Made by a program: the position numbers and the translations under genes. From Ruegeria lacuscaerulensis (GTDB lineage: Bacteria; Pseudomonadota; Alphaproteobacteria; Rhodobacterales; Rhodobacteraceae): a stretch of DNA of 64,000 nt. Numbering within the stretch: position 1 is the stretch's first letter; every line of letters begins with the position of its first letter. The notes under the pieces were generated by a model. That model saw only the letters and a program-made list of their open reading frames with translations, was not told where the DNA came from and ran no database searches. Below, in pieces: positions 51,525 to 59,642 of the stretch. The stretch spans positions 806,001 through 870,000 of the forward strand of contig NZ_WQGO01000001.1 of assembly GCF_013034685.1 (NCBI RefSeq), written 5' to 3'.

Positions 51525-52663
51525 AGGTGATGATCGTCGTCACTCATCTGTTGGGCACGGGGCACCTGAGCCGCGCGCTGACATTGGGGCGCGCGTTTGT
51601 GCAAGACGGCCATCAGGTTCTGGTGGTAACGGGCGGAATGCCTGCGCCGCAGCTGAATGTGACGGGCATGACCTTGCTGGGTCTGCCGCCGCTGCGCTCG
51701 GACGGAACAGATTTCACCCGGCTGCTGACCCAGACCGACGAAGTTGCCGATGTAGCATATCTGGCCGGGCGGCAGGCAGCTCTGGTTGAGGCGGTGCGCA
51801 GTTTTGCCCCTGATGTGCTGATAACCGAACTATTTCCGTTTGGCCGACGGTCCCTGAGCGCTGAGTTCATTGCCTTGCTCAAGGCCGCCTCTGCACTGCC
51901 CAAACGACCGGTCATTTTGGGCTCGATCCGGGACATCCTTGCGCCGCCCTCAAAACCAAGCAAAGCCACGCGCGCAGAAGAGATCGTGCTGACCACATAC
52001 GATGGGGTTCTGGTGCATTCTGACCCGCAGATGGTTTCGCTGGACGTAAGCTGGCCAGTGTCAGAGCGGTTGCGCCCAAGGCTGTACTACACCGGGTTTG
52101 TCGCCCCGGAGGCGGCCCCTCCACACCCCGACGCGTTGGGGCAAGGTGAGGTTCTGGTCAGCGCGGGCGGAGGCTCGGTCGGGCAGCCGATCTTTCGCGC
52201 GGCCATCGAGGCCACCCAAAAGATGACCAACAGGCGCTGGCGCCTGTTGGTTGGGGGGCAGGACGCTCAGGTGCGCATTGCTCAACTGTCGAATTTGGTG
52301 GGCATCGCCAATGTCACCGTGGAACCCGTGCGACCCGATTTTCGCCAGATGCTGCGCCACGCCGCAGCCTCGGTCAGCATGTGCGGCTACAATACAGCAC
52401 TTGATATTCTTCAGGCCGCGACACCTGCGGTCTTTGTCCCGTTCGATGACGGCAATGAGGTCGAACAGACCCTGCGCGCCCAAAGCCTATCGGATCAGCC
52501 GGGGGTCGCATTGGTTGCCAGCCACGATCTGAGCGGTGCATCCCTTGCACAGGCTGTAGACCGCGTTCTGAACGCACCCGCGCGGCCCGTTCCCGACCAC
52601 GGATTTGACGGCGCGGCCAAATCTGTCGAGATCGCCAAGGCTCTGCTGGAGCGTCGGGGATGA
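51521..52663 (+). CDS. MurG/GT28-like glycosyltransferase
   Basis: A 380-residue GT-B protein. It has the same blocks as the operon's first protein: VTHLLGTGHLSRALTLGRA, SAGGGSVGQPIFRAAI and SMCGYNTALDILQA, so the two are paralogues, probably transferring related sugars. Overlaps of four bases on both sides couple it to the histidine phosphatase and deacetylase genes. A perfect 11-base inverted repeat with a two-base centre lies in its coding sequence at 52227-52250. Confidence 0.85.
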   Translation: MKVMIVVTHLLGTGHLSRALTLGRAFVQDGHQVLVVTGGMPAPQLNVTGMTLLGLPPLRSDGTDFTRLLTQTDEVADVAYLAGRQAALVEAVRSFAPDVLITELFPFGRRSLSAEFIALLKAASALPKRPVILGSIRDILAPPSKPSKATRAEEIVLTTYDGVLVHSDPQMVSLDVSWPVSERLRPRLYYTGFVAPEAAPPHPDALGQGEVLVSAGGGSVGQPIFRAAIEATQKMTNRRWRLLVGGQDAQVRIAQLSNLVGIANVTVEPVRPDFRQMLRHAAASVSMCGYNTALDILQAATPAVFVPFDDGNEVEQTLRAQSLSDQPGVALVASHDLSGASLAQAVDRVLNAPARPVPDHGFDGAAKSVEIAKALLERRG

Positions 52664-53427
52664 AGGTCGATTGGTACTCTCTGGAAGCAGAACTGGCACT
52701 GTGGCGGCAAGAGGGATTGTCACTGCCGCTTTGGTGGCGGGATGACGATGCGATCACCACAACCCCGCAATTGGAGCGTCTGACTCAGCTGTCCGACGCG
52801 CTTGGGCTGCCTGTTCATCTCGCCGTGATCCCACGGAATGCCGATCACGCTTTGGCCGACTATGTACAGGCACATTCAGCGCTAGTCCCAGTCGTCCACG
52901 GCTGGGCGCATCAGAACCATGCTCCGGCGGCCGAAAAGAAAGCCGAATTCCGGCTGCACCGACCCTTGCCCGAGATCATGAAAGACGCCAAAGCCGGGCT
53001 GGATAGGTTGACCACCCTGTTTGGGCACCGGCTACGGCCGCTATTCGTGCCCCCGTGGAACCGTATCGCGCCCGAAGTAGTGCAGATCTTGCCCACGCTG
53101 GGTTTCACGACACTTTCGACCGCGACGCCGCGCAAAATCGCGCAGCCCGCGCCGGGACTGGATCAGGTGAACACCCATCTAGACCCGATTGACTGGCGCG
53201 GCACGCGCGGGCTGGTCGCACCGGATCAGCTTGTCGCCCAGACCGTCGATCTGCTGCGCAACAGGCGTTTGGCGCACGCGGACAACGCCGAACCCTTTGG
53301 CTACCTGACCCACCACCTGGTTCACGATGACGAGATCTGGACCTTCACCCATGACTTCTTGCGGCGGCTTCTGGATGGGCCCACGACCCTCTGGACTGCC
53401 CCCGAGACTTTACGGAGACCTCAATGA
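52660..53427 (+). CDS. polysaccharide deacetylase (NodB-like)
   Basis: A 255-residue protein of the NodB/CE4-like fold. The metal-binding motif 1 is WWRDDDA (the DD pair), motif 2 is VHGWAHQNH (histidine pair), motif 3 is FVPPWNRI, and a late LTHHLVHDDE supplies the catalytic histidine. There is no signal peptide, so it should work in the cytoplasm, on a sugar nucleotide or a lipid-linked intermediate rather than on exported glycan. It is coupled by four-base overlaps on both sides. Confidence 0.82.
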   Translation: MKVDWYSLEAELALWRQEGLSLPLWWRDDDAITTTPQLERLTQLSDALGLPVHLAVIPRNADHALADYVQAHSALVPVVHGWAHQNHAPAAEKKAEFRLHRPLPEIMKDAKAGLDRLTTLFGHRLRPLFVPPWNRIAPEVVQILPTLGFTTLSTATPRKIAQPAPGLDQVNTHLDPIDWRGTRGLVAPDQLVAQTVDLLRNRRLAHADNAEPFGYLTHHLVHDDEIWTFTHDFLRRLLDGPTTLWTAPETLRRPQ

Positions 53428-53900
53428 GCCGATTGGATTCCATGCTGCGCCGCCTGACTGCCCAGCGCGACGGGCTGAACTGGGCGGTCGCGCAGATAGC
53501 GGACCACCCCGGAGACGTTCTGGACATGGGTCTTGGTAATGGCCGGACCTATGACCACCTGCGCGAAATCCTACCCGACCGGCGCATCTGGGTGATGGAC
53601 CGGGTGCTGCAATGCCACCCCTCCAGCACCCCCCCTGCCGAGGATTTCCTGCAAGGCGAAGCTGAACCCATGCTGGAAAAACTGGCCCAGGGCGGGCCGA
53701 AGATCGCCATGGCACACTATGATTTCGGGCGCGGCATCAAGGCCGATGACGTGGCCGAAGCCGCCCGCCTCAGCCCCTTGATCGCGCAGGTCATGTTGCC
53801 CGGAGGGCTGCTGATCTCGGGGCAACCACTGGTAGGTTTCGACCAAATCACCGGGCCCGAAACCATCGCGCCAGACCGCTACCTGTTCTATCGCGCCTGA
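53424..53900 (+). CDS. small class I SAM-dependent methyltransferase (Methyltransf_17-like)
   Basis: A 158-residue protein. The SAM loop is VLDMGLGNGRTYDHL, followed by CHPSSTPP and a C-terminal RYLFYRA; these blocks are shared with the protein at 36665-37162. It ends the seven-gene glycan operon and starts inside the deacetylase gene. It probably methylates the sugar or carrier produced by the operon. Downstream, the convergent phnM gene begins after 23 bases. Confidence 0.8.
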   Translation: MSRLDSMLRRLTAQRDGLNWAVAQIADHPGDVLDMGLGNGRTYDHLREILPDRRIWVMDRVLQCHPSSTPPAEDFLQGEAEPMLEKLAQGGPKIAMAHYDFGRGIKADDVAEAARLSPLIAQVMLPGGLLISGQPLVGFDQITGPETIAPDRYLFYRA

Positions 53901-53923
53901 TCAGACTGATCTGACGCACCCAA

Positions 53924-55063
53924 TCAGGCCACACGCCGTCCGCGCGACCAAACGCCGTTCAACGCAGGAGCACCCTCGCGCAGACGGAACCGAATGACAT
54001 CGGCGCGGGCACCTTCACGCAGCTCACCGCGATCCTGCAGACCCACAGCTTGTGCGGGTGTTTGCGTCACGGTGCGCAGACCACGCGCCATATTGCCCCA
54101 CATATCGCCCAGGCGGGTTGCCGACAGCAGCAGCGCGGCGGGCACATAGTCTGACGACAAAATATCCAGATGGCCCAGATCAGCCAGTTCCTGCGCCGCG
54201 ACATTGCCGGAATGAGACCCGCCCCGGATCACATTGGGCGCCCCCATCATAACCTTGATTCCGTGATCGTGGCAGGCCCGGGCGGCCTCGACCGTGGTGG
54301 GGAATTCGGCCAGCATGATGCCATGCCCCGCCGAAACGGCCACCTGATCCTGCGTCGTGTCATCGTGGCTGGCCAGCATCGCCCCGAACCGTTTGGCGGC
54401 CTTGACCGTCTCGACCTCGTGCTGATCGCCAAACCGATCGCGCAACGCCTTCAGTTGTGCCACGTGCTGCAGGAAGTCATCATCGTTCATGCCATGCTTG
54501 CCCTTCATGTAGGCCTCAAGCTGGGTCATATCGCGGAACTGCCTCTGGCCGGGCGTGTGATCCATCAGCGACACCAAACCGACGCGATCCTCGGGGCCGA
54601 ACTCGTCCAGCTCGGCCACGAGGGTTTCCGAGCAGACCTCGGCCCGCAGGTGTAGAAAATGGCTGATCTTCAGCGCATCCTGTTCGCGCAGATCCCACAG
54701 CTCGCGCGACAGCTCGCGGGCGTATTTCTTGTAGCGGTTGCCCGATGGGATCGAACCGATGCGCATGGCGTCGAACACAGTGGTGATCCCGGTGCTGGCC
54801 AGTTCCGCATCGTGCGCCAAAATCGCCGCCGCATGGGGCCAATCGACTTTGGGGCGCGGCTGGATGTGGCGTTCCAGATTGTCCGTGTGCAGTTCGACCA
54901 GACCGGGGCAGACATAGTCGCCGCCGCAATCCACTGCGCCGGGCGGCACGGTGCTGCCCGTGGCGATCTCGGCGATGGTTTCACCGGTGACGCGGATGCT
55001 GCCTGTGACCGTCTCATCGGGCAGAACCAGCGTGGCATTGGCAAGGATCATTTCTTCTGTCAT
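53924..55063 (-). CDS. phnM: alpha-D-ribose 1-methylphosphonate 5-triphosphate diphosphatase
   Basis: A 379-residue amidohydrolase-superfamily enzyme that removes pyrophosphate from the product of the PhnGHIL complex, giving the PhnJ substrate. Metal-binding residues appear in PGLVELHTDNLERH (HxxN, the PhnM form), SLMDHTPGQRQFRD and MLASHDDTTQDQV. It is separated from the other phn genes by the oppositely read 2H phosphoesterase gene, so it has its own promoter in the 52-base divergent gap. ATG 55063 is used; 55051 is possible. Confidence 0.95.
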   Translation of the reverse strand: MTEEMILANATLVLPDETVTGSIRVTGETIAEIATGSTVPPGAVDCGGDYVCPGLVELHTDNLERHIQPRPKVDWPHAAAILAHDAELASTGITTVFDAMRIGSIPSGNRYKKYARELSRELWDLREQDALKISHFLHLRAEVCSETLVAELDEFGPEDRVGLVSLMDHTPGQRQFRDMTQLEAYMKGKHGMNDDDFLQHVAQLKALRDRFGDQHEVETVKAAKRFGAMLASHDDTTQDQVAVSAGHGIMLAEFPTTVEAARACHDHGIKVMMGAPNVIRGGSHSGNVAAQELADLGHLDILSSDYVPAALLLSATRLGDMWGNMARGLRTVTQTPAQAVGLQDRGELREGARADVIRFRLREGAPALNGVWSRGRRVA

Positions 55064-55115
55064 CTGAACTTCACACGGTCTGAGCTATTGGGTAGGCCAC
55101 GCATAGGAGGCCAAT

Positions 55116-55799
55116 GTGACATTCACGCGATACGCGATCTATTTTGCGCCACCCGAGGGGGCCGAGTGGACCCGGTTTGGCACAAGCTGGCTGGGCTGGG
55201 ACGTTGAGACCGGCGCGACGGTCGCGCACCCCGATATCCCCGGCGTGGATGTGGCCGCCGTCACGCAGGTGCCGCGCAAATACGGGCTGCACGCGACGAT
55301 GAAGCCTCCGTTCCGACTGCGCAACGGGCAGACGGTTGAGGCGCTGCGCGATGCTTGCGCGCAGATGGCCTCTGCGCAGGCTCCGGTCACGTTGGAGGGG
55401 CTTGAGATCGCACGACTGGGCCGGTTCCTGGCCCTGCGCCCCGCAGGTGGCGAGGCCGCGCTGAACGCGCTGGCCGCCGCCTGCGTGCGTGATCTGGACA
55501 GCTTCCGCGCGCCCGCATCCGAGGCCGAATTGCAGCGTCGTCGTGGCACCGGGCTGTCGCCAGCGCATGAGGCCAATCTGGTGCAATGGGGATACCCTTA
55601 CGTGATGGACTCGTTCCGCTTTCACATCACCCTCAGCGGCAAGTTGGACAAACCCACGCTGGCCACCGTTCAGGATGCGTTGGACACGCGGCTTGCGCCC
55701 CTGCTGCCCACGCCGTTCCACATCACCGATCTGGCGCTGATGGGCGAGACCGAGGACGGGCGGTTTCACCTGATCCATCGCTATGCCCTTTCTGGCTGA
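55116..55799 (+). CDS. 2H phosphoesterase-like protein, phosphonate-associated (DUF1045)
   Basis: A 227-residue protein of the DUF1045/phosphonate-operon family. The two HxT motifs of the 2H phosphoesterase fold are HATMKPPF (about residue 58) and FHITLSG (about 168). Starts at the GTG at 55116 with AGGAGG five bases upstream. It is divergent from phnM, and its end overlaps phnN by 19 bases on the other strand. No phnP is visible in the window, and the fold suits opening of the cyclic ribose phosphate that PhnP acts on, so it may replace PhnP. This is inference. Confidence 0.85.
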   Translation: MTFTRYAIYFAPPEGAEWTRFGTSWLGWDVETGATVAHPDIPGVDVAAVTQVPRKYGLHATMKPPFRLRNGQTVEALRDACAQMASAQAPVTLEGLEIARLGRFLALRPAGGEAALNALAAACVRDLDSFRAPASEAELQRRRGTGLSPAHEANLVQWGYPYVMDSFRFHITLSGKLDKPTLATVQDALDTRLAPLLPTPFHITDLALMGETEDGRFHLIHRYALSG

Positions 55800-56329
55800 A
55801 GCTGGGTCAGGATGGCACTGACCGTCTGGTCCAGCGGACCGGAATTGTCGATCTGCACCACCCGGCGCAATCCATCGGGCAGCGTGATCTGCGCGCGTGC
55901 AAGCCGACGAGCCTGATCCGTCGCACTTTCGCGCCCACGCGCCGACAGGCGCTGCGCCAGCACCCGCGGGTCGGCAGTCAGCGAGATCACAACCAGATCA
56001 CCAAACACCTCTTGCGCGCGCAAAAGCACGGATCGGGACAGGTTCACCAAAACTGCATCCGCCTGCCCCCGCAGCTGCTGGATGCTTTGGGGCACCCCAT
56101 ACAGCAACCCATGGGCCGGCCAGTGCAGGGCAAAGGCATCCTCATCCACCATCTGCTGAAATGTGCCTTCGGAGACCCGGTCGAAATCTTCGCCGTCCTC
56201 GCCCTCGGGGCGGGTGATCACCCGGCGCATCCGGTGAATACGTGCGGAGCGCGCCACTAGCGCCTCGATCACGCTGTCCTTGCCAACGCCCGAGGGTCCG
56301 ACGACCGCAATGACCGGTGCAAGGGTCAT
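55781..56329 (-). CDS. phnN: ribose 1,5-bisphosphate phosphokinase
   Basis: A 182-residue P-loop kinase that converts ribose 1,5-bisphosphate to phosphoribosyl pyrophosphate, the final step of C-P lyase phosphonate use. Walker A is AVVGPSGVGKDSVI, and the guanylate-kinase-like fold carries VITRPEGEDGEDFD. Its ATG overlaps the phnL stop by four bases. Overlaps the convergent DUF1045 gene by 19 bases. Confidence 0.95.
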   Translation of the reverse strand: MTLAPVIAVVGPSGVGKDSVIEALVARSARIHRMRRVITRPEGEDGEDFDRVSEGTFQQMVDEDAFALHWPAHGLLYGVPQSIQQLRGQADAVLVNLSRSVLLRAQEVFGDLVVISLTADPRVLAQRLSARGRESATDQARRLARAQITLPDGLRRVVQIDNSGPLDQTVSAILTQLQPERA

Positions 56330-57009
56330 GCGGCCATCCCCGGTGTGAAATCCGATACGTTGATCTCACGGTCGCACACCCGTTCACGCGCGCCGACATC
56401 GTGGAAAATGCCGATGATCGCCGCACCGCGCGCCTTCGCTTCTTCGATCAGGCTCAGCACGGTTTCACGGTTCTGCACGTCAAGCGAGGCGGTGGGCTCA
56501 TCCAGCAGCATCGCCGGATAGTCGTGCGCAAAGCCCCGCGCGATGTTCACGCGCTGCTGCTCGCCGCCCGAAAAGGTCGTGGGGCTGAGCGTCCAGAGGC
56601 GCTCAGGAATGTTCAGCCGCGCCAACAGCCCTGCCGCCTTGTCGAGCGCCGCCTGACGGTCGCATCCGACGGCCAGCAGAGGCTCGGCCACCACCTCAAG
56701 CGTCGGCACGCGCGGCACCACCCGAAGGAACTGGCTGACATAGCCCAGAGTGTCCCGCCGCAGGGCCAGAATCTCGCGCGGTTCAGCCTGCGCCACATCC
56801 ACGCCGCCCACCATGACTTGCCCCGAGGCGGCCAGATAGTTGCCATAGATCACCCGCATCAGGGTGGATTTGCCCGCCCCGGACGCTCCGGTCAAAGCCA
56901 CGCATTCCCCGGGGGCCACGCTGAGTGTCGCGCCCTCCATCACAGGGATCGCCGCGCTGCCCTGATTGTGCAGGGTAAAGCTTTTGCTGACGTTGTTCAG
57001 TTCAATCAT
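56326..57009 (-). CDS. phnL: C-P lyase ABC-type subunit PhnL
   Basis: A 227-residue ABC ATPase without membrane partners; PhnL works with PhnG, H and I in attaching the phosphonate to ribose. Walker A ALTGASGAGKSTLM, signature FSGGEQQRVNIARGF and Walker B MLLDEPTASLD are intact. It lies three bases downstream of phnK and overlaps phnN by four bases. Confidence 0.95.
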   Translation of the reverse strand: MIELNNVSKSFTLHNQGSAAIPVMEGATLSVAPGECVALTGASGAGKSTLMRVIYGNYLAASGQVMVGGVDVAQAEPREILALRRDTLGYVSQFLRVVPRVPTLEVVAEPLLAVGCDRQAALDKAAGLLARLNIPERLWTLSPTTFSGGEQQRVNIARGFAHDYPAMLLDEPTASLDVQNRETVLSLIEEAKARGAAIIGIFHDVGARERVCDREINVSDFTPGMAA

Positions 57010-57012
57010 CTC

Positions 57013-57783
57013 TCACACCTGCAACACGCTTGAGACCAGCAACTGCGTGTACGCATGTTGCGGATCGTCCAGCACCTGATCGGTCAGGCCGGATTCGACC
57101 ACATGACCGTCTTTCATCACCATCAGCCGGTCCGCCAACAGGCGCACCACAGCCAGATCATGCGTGACGATGATGGCGCTCAACCCCATCTCGCGCACCA
57201 ACCCGCGCAGCAAATCCAGCAGACGCGCCTGAACCGAAACATCCAGCCCGCCCGTCGGTTCATCCATGAAAACCAGCCGAGGCCCGGTCACCAGATTGCG
57301 CGCGATCTGCAACCGCTGCTGCATCCCACCGGAAAAGGCGGTGGGGCGGTCATCGACGCGGTTCGCTTCGATCTCGACCCGGCCCAGCCAGTCGATGGCC
57401 TTGTCGCGGATGTCACCATAGTGACGGTCGCCCACGGCCATCAGACGCTCACCAATATTGCCGCCCGCGCTGACAGTCATACGCAGCCCGTCGCGGGCGT
57501 GCTGGTGGACAAAGGCCCAGTCGGTGCGACCCAGCATCCGGCGCTCGGGTTTCGACATCGTCACCGTATCCACCGGCCCGTCGGTTCGTGTATCGAAAAC
57601 AACCCGCCCCTCGTCCGGTTCCAGATGACCGGCCAGACAATTCAGCAACGTCGACTTGCCCGAGCCGCTTTCGCCCACAATTCCCATCACCTCACCGGGA
57701 TAGAGATCAAAGCTGACGTCGGTACAGCCGATCCGGGTGCCATAGGTTTTTCGGATGTTCTGAACGCTTAACAGCGGGGTCAT
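57013..57783 (-). CDS. phnK: C-P lyase ABC-type subunit PhnK
   Basis: A 256-residue ABC ATPase that binds the C-P lyase core complex (PhnGHIJ). Walker [15 protein letters not shown], signature FSGGMQQRLQIARNL and Walker B LVFMDEPTGGLD are complete. I start it at the ATG at 57783, preceded by GAGG. It lies four bases downstream of the glyoxalase-like gene, which separates it from phnJ. Confidence 0.95.
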   Translation of the reverse strand: MTPLLSVQNIRKTYGTRIGCTDVSFDLYPGEVMGIVGESGSGKSTLLNCLAGHLEPDEGRVVFDTRTDGPVDTVTMSKPERRMLGRTDWAFVHQHARDGLRMTVSAGGNIGERLMAVGDRHYGDIRDKAIDWLGRVEIEANRVDDRPTAFSGGMQQRLQIARNLVTGPRLVFMDEPTGGLDVSVQARLLDLLRGLVREMGLSAIIVTHDLAVVRLLADRLMVMKDGHVVESGLTDQVLDDPQHAYTQLLVSSVLQV

Positions 57784-57787
57784 GGCT

Positions 57788-58192
57788 CTACCTCGGGTCA
57801 TAGGCAAATTCGATCCGATTGCCGCCAGGCTCTTGGATCATGAAATGGATTTTTGGCCCAGCACCCGAAGGTTCGGGGGCAAATTCCACCTGAACGCCGG
57901 GCCAGTCTTTCACAGCGGCAAACACCACATCCAAAGACTCGCGCGACGGGATTTTGAACGCCACATGGTGCAACCCGACATTGGCATGACGATCGAAGCC
58001 GTGCTGATCTTCGCCCTTTTGCTGCCACAGCGTCAGAACCGCCGAGCCGTTGCTGATAAAGGCCGAGGGGTATTCGGGCCGTCCACCGACCACATCCCAG
58101 CCCAGCGCCTCGACAAAGAACGCCTTGGTCGCCTCAAGGTCCGAAACCGTCAGGCCCAGATGATCAATTCCCAGTACGTGTTCACGCATCAT
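57788..58192 (-). CDS. VOC-family (glyoxalase-fold) protein inside the phn operon
   Basis: A 134-residue single-unit vicinal-oxygen-chelate protein. The paired beta-alpha-beta modules are visible as IDHLGLTVSDLEATKAFF and HHVAFKIPSRESLDVVF, with candidate metal ligands H in the first module, H near residue 76 and E in GGNRIEFAY. The family includes glyoxalases, dioxygenases and FosA-type resistance proteins. Its start overlaps the phnJ stop (ATGA) and it ends four bases before phnK, so it is expressed with the C-P lyase. The function there is unknown. Confidence 0.8.
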   Translation of the reverse strand: MMREHVLGIDHLGLTVSDLEATKAFFVEALGWDVVGGRPEYPSAFISNGSAVLTLWQQKGEDQHGFDRHANVGLHHVAFKIPSRESLDVVFAAVKDWPGVQVEFAPEPSGAGPKIHFMIQEPGGNRIEFAYDPR

Positions 58193-59049
58193 GCTGCATC
58201 CTCCTTGGCCAAACGCCCTTCGTGCCCCGCAGCGCGGCGTGAGCGGCAGTAATCGGTGTCGGAGCAGACAAACATTCGGTTGCCCGCATCATCCATGATC
58301 AACTCGTCCAGATAGCTGTCTTCGGCCCCGCACAGGTCGCAGGGATGGTCCGCCTTGGTCGCCTCGAACGGGTAGTCCTCGAAATCGAGGCTCACCACCT
58401 TGGTATGCGGCGGCACCGCATAGATGCGCTGCTCGCGCCCCGCGCCGAAGAGCTGGATCGCGTCCATCTCAAGCTTTGGGTTATCGAATTTAGGGATCGG
58501 AGACGGGTCCATCACATAGCGCCCGGACACTCTTACCGGATGGGCGTATGAAGTCGAAATTGCCCCGTGCTGACTAATATCTTCATACAACTTCACATGC
58601 ATCAGCCCGTATTCTTCAAGCGCGTGCATCTTGCGCGTTTCCGTCTCGCGCGGTTCCAGAAAGCGCAGAGGCTCGGGGATCGGCACCTGATAGACGAGGA
58701 TTTGATCCTCGGTCAGTTCCGCCTCGGGGATCCGGTGGCGGGTCTGGATGACGGTGGCCTTTTCCGTTTCTTCGGTGGTCGCGACCCCGGCTGTGTTCTC
58801 AAAGAACTTGCGGATCGAGACCGCGTTGGTCGTATCGTCGGCACCTTGGTCGATCACCTTAAAAGTATCTTCGGGTGTCAGTGTAGCAGCCGAGACCTGC
58901 ACCCCACCCGTACCCCAGCCATAAGGCATCGGCATCTCGCGACTGGCAAAGGGCACCTGATAACCGGGCACTGCCAATCCCTTGAGGATCGCCCGCCGGA
59001 TCATCCGCTTGGTCTGCTCGTCGAGATAGGCGAAATTGTAATCGCTCAT
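58189..59049 (-). CDS. phnJ: alpha-D-ribose 1-methylphosphonate 5-phosphate C-P lyase
   Basis: A 286-residue radical-SAM-type enzyme that breaks the carbon-phosphorus bond. The cysteine pattern C-X2-C-X21-C-X5-C that binds the iron-sulfur cluster is present as C237, C240, C262 and C268. PYGWGTGGVQ near residue 40 and TSYAHPVRVSGRYVMDPSP are family sequences. I start it at the ATG at 59049 (MSDYNFAYLD), which overlaps the HAD gene stop; a longer open frame lies inside that gene. Confidence 0.97.
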   Translation of the reverse strand: MSDYNFAYLDEQTKRMIRRAILKGLAVPGYQVPFASREMPMPYGWGTGGVQVSAATLTPEDTFKVIDQGADDTTNAVSIRKFFENTAGVATTEETEKATVIQTRHRIPEAELTEDQILVYQVPIPEPLRFLEPRETETRKMHALEEYGLMHVKLYEDISQHGAISTSYAHPVRVSGRYVMDPSPIPKFDNPKLEMDAIQLFGAGREQRIYAVPPHTKVVSLDFEDYPFEATKADHPCDLCGAEDSYLDELIMDDAGNRMFVCSDTDYCRSRRAAGHEGRLAKEDAA

Positions 59050-59642
59050 AGTATTCCCCTCTCGGACAATTCTGTTTCCAGTGCTTCGGCGCCGACAAAT
59101 TGAATAGCGTCCATTCCCACAGCACGCGCACCGTCGACATTGTGCAAACCATCGTCGATGAACACGCAGTCTTGGGGCTGAACAGCGGCCCGTTCGCACA
59201 GAAGTCTAAAAATACGCGGATCAGGCTTCATGACGCCTTCCTGACCCGACACCACCAACGTGCCGAACACCTCACCCAACCGGGGATGCACTTTCAGACC
59301 CTCTGGCCAGGTTTCGGCCGACCAATTGGTAACAGCGTGGACGGGGGTTCCATTCGCCTTGAGGCGATCGAGGATATCCCAAGTGCCGTTAACCGCGTTC
59401 TGAACAGTGAGTGTATATCGCTCCACGTAGGAGGCGAACAGGTTCTGATCCTCCGGGTCTGCCAACTCTTTGGCCATATCGGCGAACCGCTCGCCGTTGT
59501 CTCCCCGTGCGTTTTTGGCTTTGAACCCGGTCCGTTCGATGAAAGCATGGGCAGCTTCATCCGATCCTAGATCATCGACCCATGCAAGATGGGGGTGCCA
59601 ATCAACCAATACACCGCCGATATCGAAAACAACGACCTTCAT
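59046..59642 (-). CDS. HAD-superfamily hydrolase inside the phn operon
   Basis: A 198-residue HAD protein of subfamily IA. The nucleophile is D7 in VVFDIGGVLVDW, motif II is AVTNWSAE, the lysine is in VMKPDPRIF and motif IV is VFIDDGLHNVDGARAVG. The form is that of small phosphatases or 2-haloacid-like hydrolases. Four-base overlaps join it to phnI upstream and phnJ downstream, so it is made together with the C-P lyase core. A dephosphorylation of a ribose-phosphate by-product is a possible role, but nothing shows the substrate. Confidence 0.85.
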   Translation of the reverse strand: MKVVVFDIGGVLVDWHPHLAWVDDLGSDEAAHAFIERTGFKAKNARGDNGERFADMAKELADPEDQNLFASYVERYTLTVQNAVNGTWDILDRLKANGTPVHAVTNWSAETWPEGLKVHPRLGEVFGTLVVSGQEGVMKPDPRIFRLLCERAAVQPQDCVFIDDGLHNVDGARAVGMDAIQFVGAEALETELSERGIL

